Below are positions 1-8,577 of a DNA stretch of 42,499 nucleotides, piece by piece. How positions within the stretch are numbered: the stretch's first letter is position 1; the number at the start of each line of letters is the position of its first letter. The stretch covers positions 1 through 42,499 of the forward strand of contig PCBK01000089.1 in assembly GCA_002731275.1 (NCBI GenBank), in the 5' to 3' direction. Origin of the DNA: Deltaproteobacteria bacterium. GTDB taxonomy: Bacteria > Myxococcota_C > UBA6777. Made by a program: the position numbers and the translations under genes. The notes beneath the pieces are model-generated. The model was not told the DNA's origin. It did no database searches and was given only the letters and a program-made list of their open reading frames with translations.

Positions 1-52
1 GAGGAAGGGGGAAGTCACGAAGTGACAGGGGGATGGAGAGGTTTGTAGAAGG
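1..52 (-). repeat. Hairpin repeat, family A (copy 1)
   Basis: A 5-bp stem (GTCAC, 14-18, with GTGAC, 22-26) encloses the loop GAA and is flanked by G-rich runs. Read on the minus strand it has the same layout as two copies at the other end of the window (42194-42240 and 42453-42499). The shared order is a CAAAC-CTCTCC lead, CCCTG, a stem with a TTC-type triloop, then a TTCCC pyrimidine tract. The stem bases differ (GTCAC/GTGAC here, GAGCC/GGCTC there) but remain paired. Its left edge may lie outside the window. It is probably a dispersed REP-like element; no transposase is seen nearby. Confidence 0.6.
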
Positions 53-584
53 GGTCGTTGCAAAGTGAATGAAGCAAATGACAACCGCATATGCCACCTG
101 AGCAATCGAGCGTTAAGAGGATGTCGCTTGCGACATATGTATTGCAGTAAGGGATTGTAGCGTACATTCGGGTGCACTTTGCGAAGACACAAGTGCAACT
201 GCCCCTGGATCAGAAATCTGGTAAACACCATACACACGGTATAAACATGCCCCCTTCTCTAGAATCCTCTGGGAAGTTTACAGAGAAACAAAGACAATAG
301 CCCCTAGAGTAGAGGATGGTCGATGAGTCCAAGTATATCGAAAAAACAGAACACAAGACTTAACAAGCGTTCAGTATACATATATGATAGCTCCTGTCGG
401 GATGACATACCCCCATCCAAACATGCGCATATGATTACAGTATCACCAAAAGAGATGAAGAATTATCCGTGCAGATGGGGAAAAAACACCACAGATGGAA
501 ACAAAAAGATGGAGGATTGAGGGATGCTATTTGAACGGTCAGAGATACTTTACAGAATGGACGAAGAGACCTACAGAGAGGCTG
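53..584. other. Intergenic region, no convincing gene
   Basis: No recognisable gene lies in this 0.5 kb. A perfect inverted repeat of two 7-bp arms (ATGTCGC and GCGACAT, 2-nt spacer) sits at 121-136 and could be an operator or a small hairpin. An ORF at 323-520 (+, 65 codons) has an AGAGG-like element ahead of its ATG. Its product is basic, resembles nothing I know and has no coding-like features, so I do not call it a gene. A following ORF at 524-739 overlaps the XRE gene in antisense and is probably a shadow. Confidence 0.5.
121..136. repeat. Perfect 7-bp inverted repeat
   Basis: Two 7-bp arms with a 2-nt spacer make a 16-bp near-palindrome. Its size fits a dimeric repressor site or a very tight hairpin. 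No promoter or gene in the correct position could be assigned to it. Confidence 0.35.
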
Positions 585-899
585 TCATGAGGATCGAGCA
601 CGCATTGCAAGGATCACTTTCCGAACAGCTTCAAACTCCTCAAGAGGAAGGTGTGAGAGAGCCAATACCAGCTCAGAAATTTCAGTTAAACGAGAAAGAT
701 CCACCTCTGGGGCTTGCAGCAAAGAAGGAGAAACACTAAAAGCTTCTGCTATCTTATCGATAGATTCAGCGCTATAGCCTGACCCCCCACGTTCTAGCAG
801 GGATAAATAACTGACAGACAAACCCGTCTTTTGCGCGAGCGTTTCGAGGGTCCACTTTTTGTCTTTCCTTAATTCACGGACGCGACTTCCGACTTCCAT
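585..899 (-). CDS. Small XRE-family transcriptional regulator
   Basis: This is a 104-residue cytoplasmic DNA-binding protein. Residues 6-62 form a helix-turn-helix of the Cro/C1 (XRE, SinR-like) type. The pattern is VRELRKDKKWTLETLAQKTG, then a recognition helix around SVSYLSLLERG, then SIDKIAEAFSV. Residues 70-104 are a helical, leucine-rich tail that may dimerise. The ATG at 899 is preceded by AGGAG at a good distance (8 nt), which fixes the start. The gene lies downstream of a doubtful ORF that stops one base before this ATG. No partner toxin, prophage repressor target or metallopeptidase is visible, so the regulon is unknown. The fold is confident; the role is only a transcriptional regulator. 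Confidence 0.85.
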   Translation of the reverse strand: MEVGSRVRELRKDKKWTLETLAQKTGLSVSYLSLLERGGSGYSAESIDKIAEAFSVSPSLLQAPEVDLSRLTEISELVLALSHLPLEEFEAVRKVILAMRARSS

Positions 900-900
900 A

Positions 901-1179
901 TCATTCGCTCCTAATCAAATCCATACATACCATGTCATCCAAAAATATAATCCCAAAAGAGATACGAAGCAACTTTTGTTTTTTTTCAGTGTCACTCAAT
1001 TTTCCTGCTTGCCGTCCAATTCCAGCATGACTAGAACAAACATCATCAAGCTGCTCATCTGCTTCTCCAGCCAAGGAGGCGCAAGAGCAGATGTTTCTTG
1101 AAGGCCAAGGAAGGTCGACCAGTAAAGGAGAGGCGCCCTCCTCGCTCTGGTAAACACTTCGCACATAAAATGTATTCAC
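901..1179 (-). CDS. Doubtful small ORF upstream of the XRE gene
   Basis: This ORF has 92 codons, would need a GTG start, and has only a weak ribosome site. Its stop codon lies one base upstream of the XRE ATG, a spacing seen in translationally coupled genes and the only reason to list it. The sequence is Cys- and Ser-containing with no domain I recognise. Other ORFs cross it on the same strand. It could equally be untranslated leader of the XRE gene. Confidence 0.2.
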   Translation of the reverse strand: MNTFYVRSVYQSEEGASPLLVDLPWPSRNICSCASLAGEADEQLDDVCSSHAGIGRQAGKLSDTEKKQKLLRISFGIIFLDDMVCMDLIRSE

Positions 1180-1207
1180 TTTCTTTTAAGGATGAAAGGA
1201 CAAAGAC

Positions 1208-1516
1208 ATGAGTCAGCAAGCCAACAACAAGATCGAAAAAACAACCAACACCCCGTCGCGAAATGACTTTGGTGTATACAGCAATAAAAGTGGCTACAGC
1301 TCGACAAAGCTCCCCCCAACCAAAAAGAACCAAATGCACAACAAAGGACGTGTGAGAAACAACCCGACAAGATCAGGTGCCTATAGAGTGGTTCTGTTGA
1401 AGAATGACACGACAAACGTCGTCATCCACAGGTATGACACAAAAAACGACGACTCTACCAGTACAAATAAACCCCGCGAAAAAGCAGCTCCTCTACAAAA
1501 CCCCCACGTGCTCTGA
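1208..1516 (+). CDS. Possible small disordered protein
   Basis: This ORF encodes 102 residues rich in Asn, Thr, Lys, Ser and Pro. No membrane segment, signal peptide or cysteine is present, and it is likely unstructured throughout. AAAGGA stands about 8 nt before the ATG, which supports translation. The ORF ends 8 nt before the 3' end of the kinase gene on the other strand, so the two would be convergent. No family is recognised. The A/C-rich composition resembles real genes in this window but is also what A/C-rich intergenic DNA would give. Confidence 0.35.
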   Translation: MSQQANNKIEKTTNTPSRNDFGVYSNKSGYSSTKLPPTKKNQMHNKGRVRNNPTRSGAYRVVLLKNDTTNVVIHRYDTKNDDSTSTNKPREKAAPLQNPHVL

Positions 1517-1524
1517 GCCCTCCC

Positions 1525-3606
1525 TTACTTCCTCCTCGAAAGAACAGCCCCTTTCGCCAAAAAATCAGACTTTTTAGGCTCATTTAAACGCCCTGCGAGC
1601 TGTTGCACCAATTGTGGCAACTCTCCAAAAGGAATCGTCTTGCGAGTGAACCCCATCTTCTTGATGGTTTTCTTCACCACGAGCTTTGCCATAGGCCCAA
1701 TGTGCTTGGTATACTCTTGCTCAAGCTCCTCCAAAGCAGCCGCACAATCCGGCATATCAAGAACTTGCGCTGCAAGCTCAGGTGGTAGGTCCTCTGTCTC
1801 AGCTGAGGACAAACCATGACTCTCTCCCAAACCGCTGAGAGGTGGACCGGTCTCAGGAAGAATCGTTACAGGTGTGATACATTGCTGGATCAACGAGACG
1901 TAATGTCGTCCAATCAATACAGAGAGCATCAACTTATTGATCATTTTTTGAGAAAATACGAACAACACACCGATCTGTTCGAGCTGCCACGCCAACACAC
2001 GACCATCCTCAAACCACACATCCAACCCTCTCGCGTCAAACGGTAGTGAGAAGAATGCCTGAACAACGGGCGTAAAACGCAACACAAACCTATCCATGCC
2101 CTCCACAGGAAGACCATAGTGTGACATCAGTTGGCCATCTAAAGAGAACAACGCCACCGCCTCGACTCCAGAGACACTCGCAAGTTGGACAACAGCTTGC
2201 GCCTGCTCTTGTGATGTGTGTTGGCTGTTTTGCACGTAACCATCCAACGCCATCGACTCGCGTTGTTCGGGACAACCAAAGATCATCCCTGCGACATCAT
2301 CAAGATACGGGAACACCCCCATGACGTTCTCTTTTGTCTCGATGAATCCGTGCCGCCAGGAACCATTGGGTCTCGCCGCCTGGAGTTGTTGACAGATCCC
2401 ATCGACCAAGTGAACACCTTGCACACACACTTCGGGAAAAAACCCCTGTGAAGACAACACATGACCGGTGATATCGAGAATCACACTGCCCCGCATCGCC
2501 TCGTCTTTAAATGTTCCCGGCGCGATTTGATGGAACGCTTGTAGTTGTGTCGAAAAAATATGATCCTGCAAGAGTGCGCCATCAGGGACAGATGTATCCG
2601 CGAAAGGAAGCGGTTCGAGTGCCTTTGGATCAATAGAGGGTGGCGGTGCGGAGGACAAAGAAGGCATGTACTGCGTATCGAACTCACTCCCCGTGTCCTC
2701 CTCAGCGTCGACAAAGGTGTCTACACTTCCACCTTCGTCAGGCAACGCCTCGATCGCGACCAACAACTCACGGAGAAAATCACCTGCCGTGGGAGGCCGC
2801 TGTTCACGATTGAAGGCAAGCGCCCAGTGAATGACCTGTTCGAGGTAATGCCCATCGAGATCAGGTCGGTACATCCGCAGTGGAGTGAGATCGCCGTTGG
2901 TCTGCTTGACGAGCGCTTCGGTAAAATGGTTGGACGTCACAGGCGGCTTTCCTGCCAGCATCTCATAAATCACCGAAGCAAAAGCATAAATATCTGAACG
3001 ATGATCGACATCCTCCCAATTTCCGGCGGCTTGTTCAGGTGACATATACTGAGGCGTCCCGAGCGCAACCCCCGTCCGAGTCAGCTTGTTTGAGACCTCC
3101 TGGACCACCTTCGCGATGCCGAAGTCGAGCACCTTCACGCGCTCTTGCTTGCCGTGGCGTACACACAGAAAGATATTGTCAGGCTTTAAGTCTCTGTGCA
3201 AAATACTATTTTCGTGAGCACACTCCAAAACAGACGCGACCTGGGTGACGAAGTTCGCCAATCTCTCTTTGCCAAACGCCTGCTTCTCCTTGATCGCCTG
3301 GTAGAGACTGATGCCATCCAAAAGCTCCATGATTTGGTAGGCACCAATACCTTGTTCCCAACCAAAGTCAAGGACAAAGACGACGTTATCATGTTGCAAT
3401 GACCGAATGGCCAACGCTTCTCGACGAAATCGCTCCAGAATCTTTTTGTTGGAGGCATACTCCGGATGAAGCACCTTTACAGCGTGGTCGGTCCCCAAGA
3501 TCTTGTGACGAGCTTTATACACCACGCCCATCCCACCACTACCAATTTCCTGAAGAATTTTGACCTGGCCAATATCCCGGCCTATCAAGTCAGCTTCACG
3601 TGTCAT
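1525..3606 (-). CDS. Eukaryotic-type Ser/Thr protein kinase with roadblock-like tail
   Basis: This 693-residue kinase would transfer ATP phosphate to Ser/Thr of unknown targets. The catalytic domain is residues 14-285. It has the glycine loop G22-SGGMG-27, lysine K44, catalytic HRDLKPDN with D139, DFG with D161, and a GTPQYMSPEQ activation segment, so it should be active. No transmembrane helix or PASTA domain is seen, which makes it soluble. Residues about 350-580 hold two regions resembling Roadblock/LC7 modules (one contains VEAVALFSLDG). The last 80 residues contain a helical stretch with HIGPMAKLVVKK, a tail I have seen on other bacterial kinases. Roadblock modules commonly pair with small Ras-like GTPases, but none is nearby. 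It is divergent from the 574-residue gene, with 185 nt between them. The tail assignments are tentative. Confidence 0.93.
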   Translation of the reverse strand: MTREADLIGRDIGQVKILQEIGSGGMGVVYKARHKILGTDHAVKVLHPEYASNKKILERFRREALAIRSLQHDNVVFVLDFGWEQGIGAYQIMELLDGISLYQAIKEKQAFGKERLANFVTQVASVLECAHENSILHRDLKPDNIFLCVRHGKQERVKVLDFGIAKVVQEVSNKLTRTGVALGTPQYMSPEQAAGNWEDVDHRSDIYAFASVIYEMLAGKPPVTSNHFTEALVKQTNGDLTPLRMYRPDLDGHYLEQVIHWALAFNREQRPPTAGDFLRELLVAIEALPDEGGSVDTFVDAEEDTGSEFDTQYMPSLSSAPPPSIDPKALEPLPFADTSVPDGALLQDHIFSTQLQAFHQIAPGTFKDEAMRGSVILDITGHVLSSQGFFPEVCVQGVHLVDGICQQLQAARPNGSWRHGFIETKENVMGVFPYLDDVAGMIFGCPEQRESMALDGYVQNSQHTSQEQAQAVVQLASVSGVEAVALFSLDGQLMSHYGLPVEGMDRFVLRFTPVVQAFFSLPFDARGLDVWFEDGRVLAWQLEQIGVLFVFSQKMINKLMLSVLIGRHYVSLIQQCITPVTILPETGPPLSGLGESHGLSSAETEDLPPELAAQVLDMPDCAAALEELEQEYTKHIGPMAKLVVKKTIKKMGFTRKTIPFGELPQLVQQLAGRLNEPKKSDFLAKGAVLSRRK

Positions 3607-3791
3607 CTTCGCTCACCACACATAAAAGTGTCCTGTATTCCACATTTTGCAGGAGGGTGTCTCGGCAGCACAGCCTCCACTTTCATCGATGCCTCTGTAC
3701 ATCTTCGACATATATAACCGTTGATAGTAGTCTGAAGACCATTCATCGGTCAAGACACAATCCCCAAAGCTCCATCACGGCAAAATAAAAC

Positions 3792-5516
3792 ATGAACACA
3801 CCTGACATCGCCGAAGCGCTCGTCGCAGCAGCTCTCATAAAGGCCGGCTATATACTCAAGCATTGGGACACACCCATCGAAGGATTCGACCTCAAACCAG
3901 ATCTACATGCCACTTTCAAAAAGCGACACCTGTTTGTCCAAGTCAATATCTCCAGCTCTCCCCAAGGTCTCCAAAAAAAATTCTGGCGAAATATCATCGA
4001 ACCCTTCGAAACCAAAGAACACTTTGGACCCCTTACCCAAAACGCCCTCGTCACCTTTACAAACATCCCCACGCTGTCCTCTCAACTTCCTCGTAGCCAC
4101 GAGATCTTCGACGCGATATGCCCCACATCGATGACGCAAAAGCAGATCAACGCCTTTCACATCCTCTTGGAAAATATCGCAGTGACAGACAAACAATCCC
4201 TCTGCTCACAGCTCACCAAGACACAAAAAACACTCCCACACACAATCCGTACAGCGCTGTCAACATTGATCACGTTCTTCAAAACGTTGAAAACACAAAA
4301 CACTTTCCCACTCCCCCCACAATCGACCTGCTCCGAAAAAACACTCCACTTCACCCACGGACTCAGTTGCCGAAAAAACACTCTGAGAGCTGCCATTCTA
4401 GGCACCGAACAACTCCATACATGGCAGGCGTTGGGACTCGGGACGTACCAACGCATCCACATCCCACATCCCACCTCCAACGATGAACACGTCCGACTGG
4501 AGCGAGCCAGTCAGCTCAATATCGACAACACAATGTGCATACAAAGAAGCCTTCGAGGCTATCACATCACTGTCGCCGATGAACTGCACGCTCTCTTTGC
4601 ACACTTTGGGGCCGCAAACATCGTCCAATGGATCGAAGAAATGGCGCACCACAACCCTGGTTTGACAGAGACAATAGAAGACGCCAGCGATCCCCAAAAA
4701 GCCCTACAAAAAGCCTCCGCGTTCAAGACATTTTGCCAGAAAACCACCCGCACACAGGTCAAACAACTCCTCAAATGTGCTGATGGCTCACGACAAGACA
4801 TCTACTCTTCGAGAAATTGGCTCCTTGAGCTGCTTTTACTCTCAAGCCAGACCTCACAAACCACCGTACAGAGTAGAATCAACCAAAATATCACACTGTT
4901 GATCAGCCGGAGACAGCGCCCACATCCAAAAACACTTCGACAACTCTTGCGCTGGCTGCTCCCACTCACAACAGAGCAAACACCCAAACACATCGCCTCT
5001 TTATGGATGCAATCCCGACGATACAACCTGGACACCCACTCGTACTTTCATCCTCTCTACACAGAACTCTTCAACTTCTTCTCATCCAAACTCACCTCAC
5101 CTCGGTGGAGCCTTGAAGGATACCCAGACAAAAACGGCGTCCCCATCCCACATTGGCTGCACAAACCCTCCTCAAAAAAAGGACAAATCCGCATGCCATT
5201 TTTGTTCACAGATCACCAAACAGGCCGCATGTTGTGCTGCAGCGTGCAATCCTGTCACGCGTCCAATGTGGGGAACAAGCGACGAGAGCTCGCTGGAAAA
5301 TCACGCATCCTCTCCTACACTCGCGGCGATCAAAGAGAGTGGCTTACAAACAAAACGCTGCGAAAGGTTCTCATCCTTGACGGAAACTGGAAGGGTCCAA
5401 AACACAACATTGATAAACACATTGAATTTTTAGTGAAGGCAGGATGGGATGATGTGTTAAGTCCTCACCACATCGACAAAATCGAGACAATATGGCGAGC
5501 ACATTTTGCAGAGTGA
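3792..5516 (+). CDS. Orphan protein with restriction-nuclease-like features
   Basis: This is a 574-residue soluble protein with no assigned family. Residues 4-18 form a helix (AEALVAAALIKAGY). It is followed by an alternating segment with PD at 35-36 and a strand containing LFVQVN about 12 residues later. That order recalls a PD-(D/E)xK nuclease core, but the usual (D/E)xK would here read QVN. The C-terminus (about 500-570) has RILSYTRGDQREWL, VLILDGNW and LVKAGWDDVL, a style I associate with the final domain of some type II restriction enzymes. The middle is helical. Four Cys/His-containing turns around 455-490 might bind a metal. No methyltransferase, helicase or toxin partner is adjacent. 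It could be a degenerate or solitary nuclease; that is inference. The coding strand is extremely A/C-rich. Confidence 0.8.
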   Translation: MNTPDIAEALVAAALIKAGYILKHWDTPIEGFDLKPDLHATFKKRHLFVQVNISSSPQGLQKKFWRNIIEPFETKEHFGPLTQNALVTFTNIPTLSSQLPRSHEIFDAICPTSMTQKQINAFHILLENIAVTDKQSLCSQLTKTQKTLPHTIRTALSTLITFFKTLKTQNTFPLPPQSTCSEKTLHFTHGLSCRKNTLRAAILGTEQLHTWQALGLGTYQRIHIPHPTSNDEHVRLERASQLNIDNTMCIQRSLRGYHITVADELHALFAHFGAANIVQWIEEMAHHNPGLTETIEDASDPQKALQKASAFKTFCQKTTRTQVKQLLKCADGSRQDIYSSRNWLLELLLLSSQTSQTTVQSRINQNITLLISRRQRPHPKTLRQLLRWLLPLTTEQTPKHIASLWMQSRRYNLDTHSYFHPLYTELFNFFSSKLTSPRWSLEGYPDKNGVPIPHWLHKPSSKKGQIRMPFLFTDHQTGRMLCCSVQSCHASNVGNKRRELAGKSRILSYTRGDQREWLTNKTLRKVLILDGNWKGPKHNIDKHIEFLVKAGWDDVLSPHHIDKIETIWRAHFAE

Positions 5517-5624
5517 GGGCCGCTGGATGGAAAAAAGGAAACGGAAGAAGGCTCTCTTCTCGTGGAGTGAGGGTTTTTCGTCAACTCTTTTTTCTTGCAA
5601 CAGCCATCACCTGACGGGAGGATT

Positions 5625-6287
5625 CTACCAGGGCAAAACTTCCCCATTGGTGTGCCAAAACGTACCGGAGTTGTCGAGATTGAGTTCATCGATACGCTGG
5701 ATCAAGCCAGCAGCAGATTGATCGGCGTCAATCATGCCCTGTCGACCTGTCATATCTGTACGCACAAACCCTGGGTGCAAGATAGCGACAGAGATAGAAC
5801 GATCTTTCAGGTCATGTGCGAGGGACACACCGGCCATATTGAGCGCGGCTTTTGACATCCGATACCCATAACGACTTCCCGATGTGTTGTCCGCAATCGA
5901 ACCCATTCGGCTTGTCACGAGCGCGACTTTTGCGCCCTCTGACAGATGGGGCAAGAGCGTATGTGTGACGCGCAAAGGTCCGACACTGTTGACTTCAAAC
6001 TGCTTGAAGATCGTGTCGTAATCCATCTCCTCAAGGGTCTCACGTTTCAAAATCCCTGCGTTGTTGATCAGGATGTCGATCTTCTCGTCGCCAAGTGACG
6101 CTGCAAATGTATCGAGTGAAGCCTGATCGCTCACATCAACACCTGTCACAACCCGAACACCCAAAGCATCAAGCGCTTCACTTGACGAACGACAGAGCGC
6201 GATCACTTGCTCGCCTCGCTCTTTGAGTTGTCGACAAAATTCAAGTCCAATACCACGGTTTGCTCCGGTGACAACAACAGTCCCCAT
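5625..6287 (-). CDS. Short-chain dehydrogenase, C-factor-like
   Basis: This is a 220-residue NAD(P)-dependent SDR of the classical short type. The cofactor glycine motif TGANRGIG lies at residues 7-14, NNAG near 85, the catalytic Ser in TSRMGS, and the YxxxK pair in YGYRMSK. C-terminal HPGFVRTDM is the usual substrate-loop start. The length and motifs fit the group containing the Myxococcus C-factor (CsgA) and carbonyl reductases that act on small carbonyl compounds. The actual substrate cannot be read from sequence. AAGGAG lies upstream of the ATG at 6287. The gene is divergent from the Hsp70 pair, with about 205 nt between starts, and has no co-directional partner, so it is probably monocistronic. 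Confidence 0.93.
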   Translation of the reverse strand: MGTVVVTGANRGIGLEFCRQLKERGEQVIALCRSSSEALDALGVRVVTGVDVSDQASLDTFAASLGDEKIDILINNAGILKRETLEEMDYDTIFKQFEVNSVGPLRVTHTLLPHLSEGAKVALVTSRMGSIADNTSGSRYGYRMSKAALNMAGVSLAHDLKDRSISVAILHPGFVRTDMTGRQGMIDADQSAAGLIQRIDELNLDNSGTFWHTNGEVLPW

Positions 6288-6492
6288 AATGTGATCTCCT
6301 TCTAACGACCTAAAGATTTGATTGTGGATGAAGTCTGTCTATCAAAACAGACCGTGGCAATATTGGGACAGCTTTATCCATTGTCCACCCCCCCCACACC
6401 GTCATGGCGAATCTGGCAGCCATTCTATTGGAGAATCTCACAGAGAGTGTTACATTGTGACTTTGACACAGTTGACCTTCGGGACACACATC

Positions 6493-8577
6493 ATGACAGG
6501 GACATCAACCAACACAACAACGCAAACCTATGTGGGCATTGATCTAGGGACAACACGTTGTGTGATGGCGAGCCAAACAGGTGATGCCTCGCCCACGATC
6601 ATCCAGTTAGAAAGTCAACAAAATGCCCTCCCTTCGCTGATCTACTTCCCAGAGGATGCACCCCCACTATGTGGGCAAGAAGCATCCTCTCTGCTCCTCG
6701 CACATCCCGAACGTGGCGGTCTTTTGTTTAAAAGAAAGATGGGCCAACCACAGTGGTACCTACAAATCGACACCACAAAGTACACAGCCAAAGCGCTCTC
6801 TACGCTTTTACTGCACCACCTTCACTCGATCTGGTGCGAACATCATCCCCAAGCAGAAGCTGTGATCACAGTTCCGGCCTACTTTGACGACATCGCACGT
6901 AGAGAGACCATCGAGGCCGCAAGAGACGCCGGATGGCAAGTCCTCGGACTGCTCAACGAACCAAGTGCCGCAGCCCTCGCCTATCACGCTATTTACCCAC
7001 CCAAAGACACGGCTCCACAATGTGGTCTGGTATTCGACCTCGGTGGTGGTACACTCGATGTCACAGTCCTGCGGCAATCATCCGATAAGATCGAGATGCT
7101 CAGCAGCACCGGCGACACAAAGCTCGGCGGCCAAGAATGGGACGACGCGATCGCCTGGAAACTCTCCAGCCAATGCGCCCGCGAATACGAATGGGACCCG
7201 CTCGACGAACCCAAGGCGTTCGAGCACCTTCGCAGACAATGTCAACAGCTGCGAGAACACCTCACAAACAAACACACAGAGACATTGTTCTTTGCGTACG
7301 AAGGGATCCAATTAGAGCTCACGATCACGCGAGAAGAGCTCGAACGATGGTGTCGTCCATTTGTCGAACGTTCCATCGCAATCGCACAGCGCGCACTCGA
7401 TGAAGCACAGCTCTCCATCTCACAACTCGATCATATCATCCTCGCTGGCGGGGGAAGTCGAATGCCTATGATCAGAGAAGCGCTTCAGGCATGGAGTGAT
7501 CTCCCCTTGGAGAGTCGATTGGACCCGGAGCGTTCGATCGCTGTTGGCGCAGCGATCAGAGCACAACAGCTCGCACAGCTCCCCCAAACCCAAAGACGCT
7601 CTGACGCTGATGCCTACCTCCCTGGGGCCCAACTCAGCGAGATAAGCGCTCACCCTTTGGGTTTCTTGATCATGAAGGACGGCACACCACACAACAAAAT
7701 CCTGTTTCCAAAGCACACACCTTTGCCAGCAAAGTACAAAAAGAGTGGATTTACCACGTCCCACAACAACCAAACGGAGATCGACATCCACCTGATGCAG
7801 AGCGACGCGCCAACACCTAAGGCCGAAACCTGTCTCGCCTCTTTCAGAATCCACGACATCCCCCCTAACCCCCAAATAGAATTGACCTTTCGATATGGTC
7901 TCAACGCTCTGATCGAAGTCGAAGCGGTCGAGCTTGAAACAACACAAACACTGCTCGTGACCCCTATCACCTCCCCATCACTCGAAACGCTTATCACACC
8001 GACGCCTAAAGATATTGTCTTCGCAATCGACTGCTCGGCGAGCATGAAGGGAAAAGCAATCCTCGAAGCCAAGCTCGCCGCCTACGAATTCCTCAACAAC
8101 ATACGCCCGGAAGGGATGCGCTTTGGACTCGTGAGCTTTGGTGATCCAGGCGTCCACGTCCGCACACAGCTCCAACCACAACCCATCGTGATACGAGCCC
8201 ATCTCGCAGAGCTACAAGCCGTTGGAACGACACCACTCGGTGCAGCCATTCACGCGTCGATAGACCTCTTTGGGACAACGCAACGCGAGAAGCATTTGAT
8301 GATCATCACAGATGGTACACCAGATAACAAAGCAGAAGCCGAAAATGCCGCAAGCCTCGCGCACAAACAAGGGATCAACATCAAAGTCATCGCAATTGGG
8401 CAGGCACTCGATCGACCATTCCTCGAACATAGGATCTGCCAAACAACTGCGGACTGTCATGCTGTTAACGACCCTATCGATCTTTCACAAGTATTCACAT
8501 CTCTCGCGTCAGAACTCTCAAAGCGCACAGGGGCCCTCACCAAATGGCCTCCCAAAAATGGGAGCAACACACTATGA
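6493..8577 (+). CDS. Hsp70-type ATPase with C-terminal VWA domain
   Basis: The reading frame opens at 6322, but the ATG at 6493 places the Hsp70 signature VGIDLGTT near the N-terminus as expected, giving 694 residues. No strong ribosome site is seen. The nucleotide-binding domain covers roughly 1-375, with the phosphate-1 loop, a phosphate-2 loop FDLGGGTLDVT and the adenosine motif ILAGGGSRMP. A beta-sandwich substrate-binding domain follows (about 380-500, beginning HPLGFLIMKDG). Instead of the helical lid there is a VWA domain from about 508. Its MIDAS motif is DCSAS (513-517), with a following TTPLG and an Asp in TDGTPDN near 606. Known Hsp70 proteins use the lid to trap peptides, so here VWA-mediated protein binding may replace that; this is inference. 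It overlaps the next Hsp70 by 4 bp. Confidence 0.92.
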   Translation: MTGTSTNTTTQTYVGIDLGTTRCVMASQTGDASPTIIQLESQQNALPSLIYFPEDAPPLCGQEASSLLLAHPERGGLLFKRKMGQPQWYLQIDTTKYTAKALSTLLLHHLHSIWCEHHPQAEAVITVPAYFDDIARRETIEAARDAGWQVLGLLNEPSAAALAYHAIYPPKDTAPQCGLVFDLGGGTLDVTVLRQSSDKIEMLSSTGDTKLGGQEWDDAIAWKLSSQCAREYEWDPLDEPKAFEHLRRQCQQLREHLTNKHTETLFFAYEGIQLELTITREELERWCRPFVERSIAIAQRALDEAQLSISQLDHIILAGGGSRMPMIREALQAWSDLPLESRLDPERSIAVGAAIRAQQLAQLPQTQRRSDADAYLPGAQLSEISAHPLGFLIMKDGTPHNKILFPKHTPLPAKYKKSGFTTSHNNQTEIDIHLMQSDAPTPKAETCLASFRIHDIPPNPQIELTFRYGLNALIEVEAVELETTQTLLVTPITSPSLETLITPTPKDIVFAIDCSASMKGKAILEAKLAAYEFLNNIRPEGMRFGLVSFGDPGVHVRTQLQPQPIVIRAHLAELQAVGTTPLGAAIHASIDLFGTTQREKHLMIITDGTPDNKAEAENAASLAHKQGINIKVIAIGQALDRPFLEHRICQTTADCHAVNDPIDLSQVFTSLASELSKRTGALTKWPPKNGSNTL

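Noticed and set aside
524-739. 71-residue plus-strand ORF after a GAGG-like ribosome site
   Set aside because: It lies mostly antisense to the well-supported XRE gene and shows no family resemblance.
2545-2997. 150-residue plus-strand ORF inside the Ser/Thr kinase gene
   Set aside because: It is antisense to conserved kinase sequence; the kinase frame explains the constraint.
6322-6492. N-terminal extension of the Hsp70-VWA protein to the ATG at 6322
   Set aside because: It would add 57 residues with no family counterpart before the conserved Hsp70 start; the ATG at 6493 is more natural although its ribosome site is weak.
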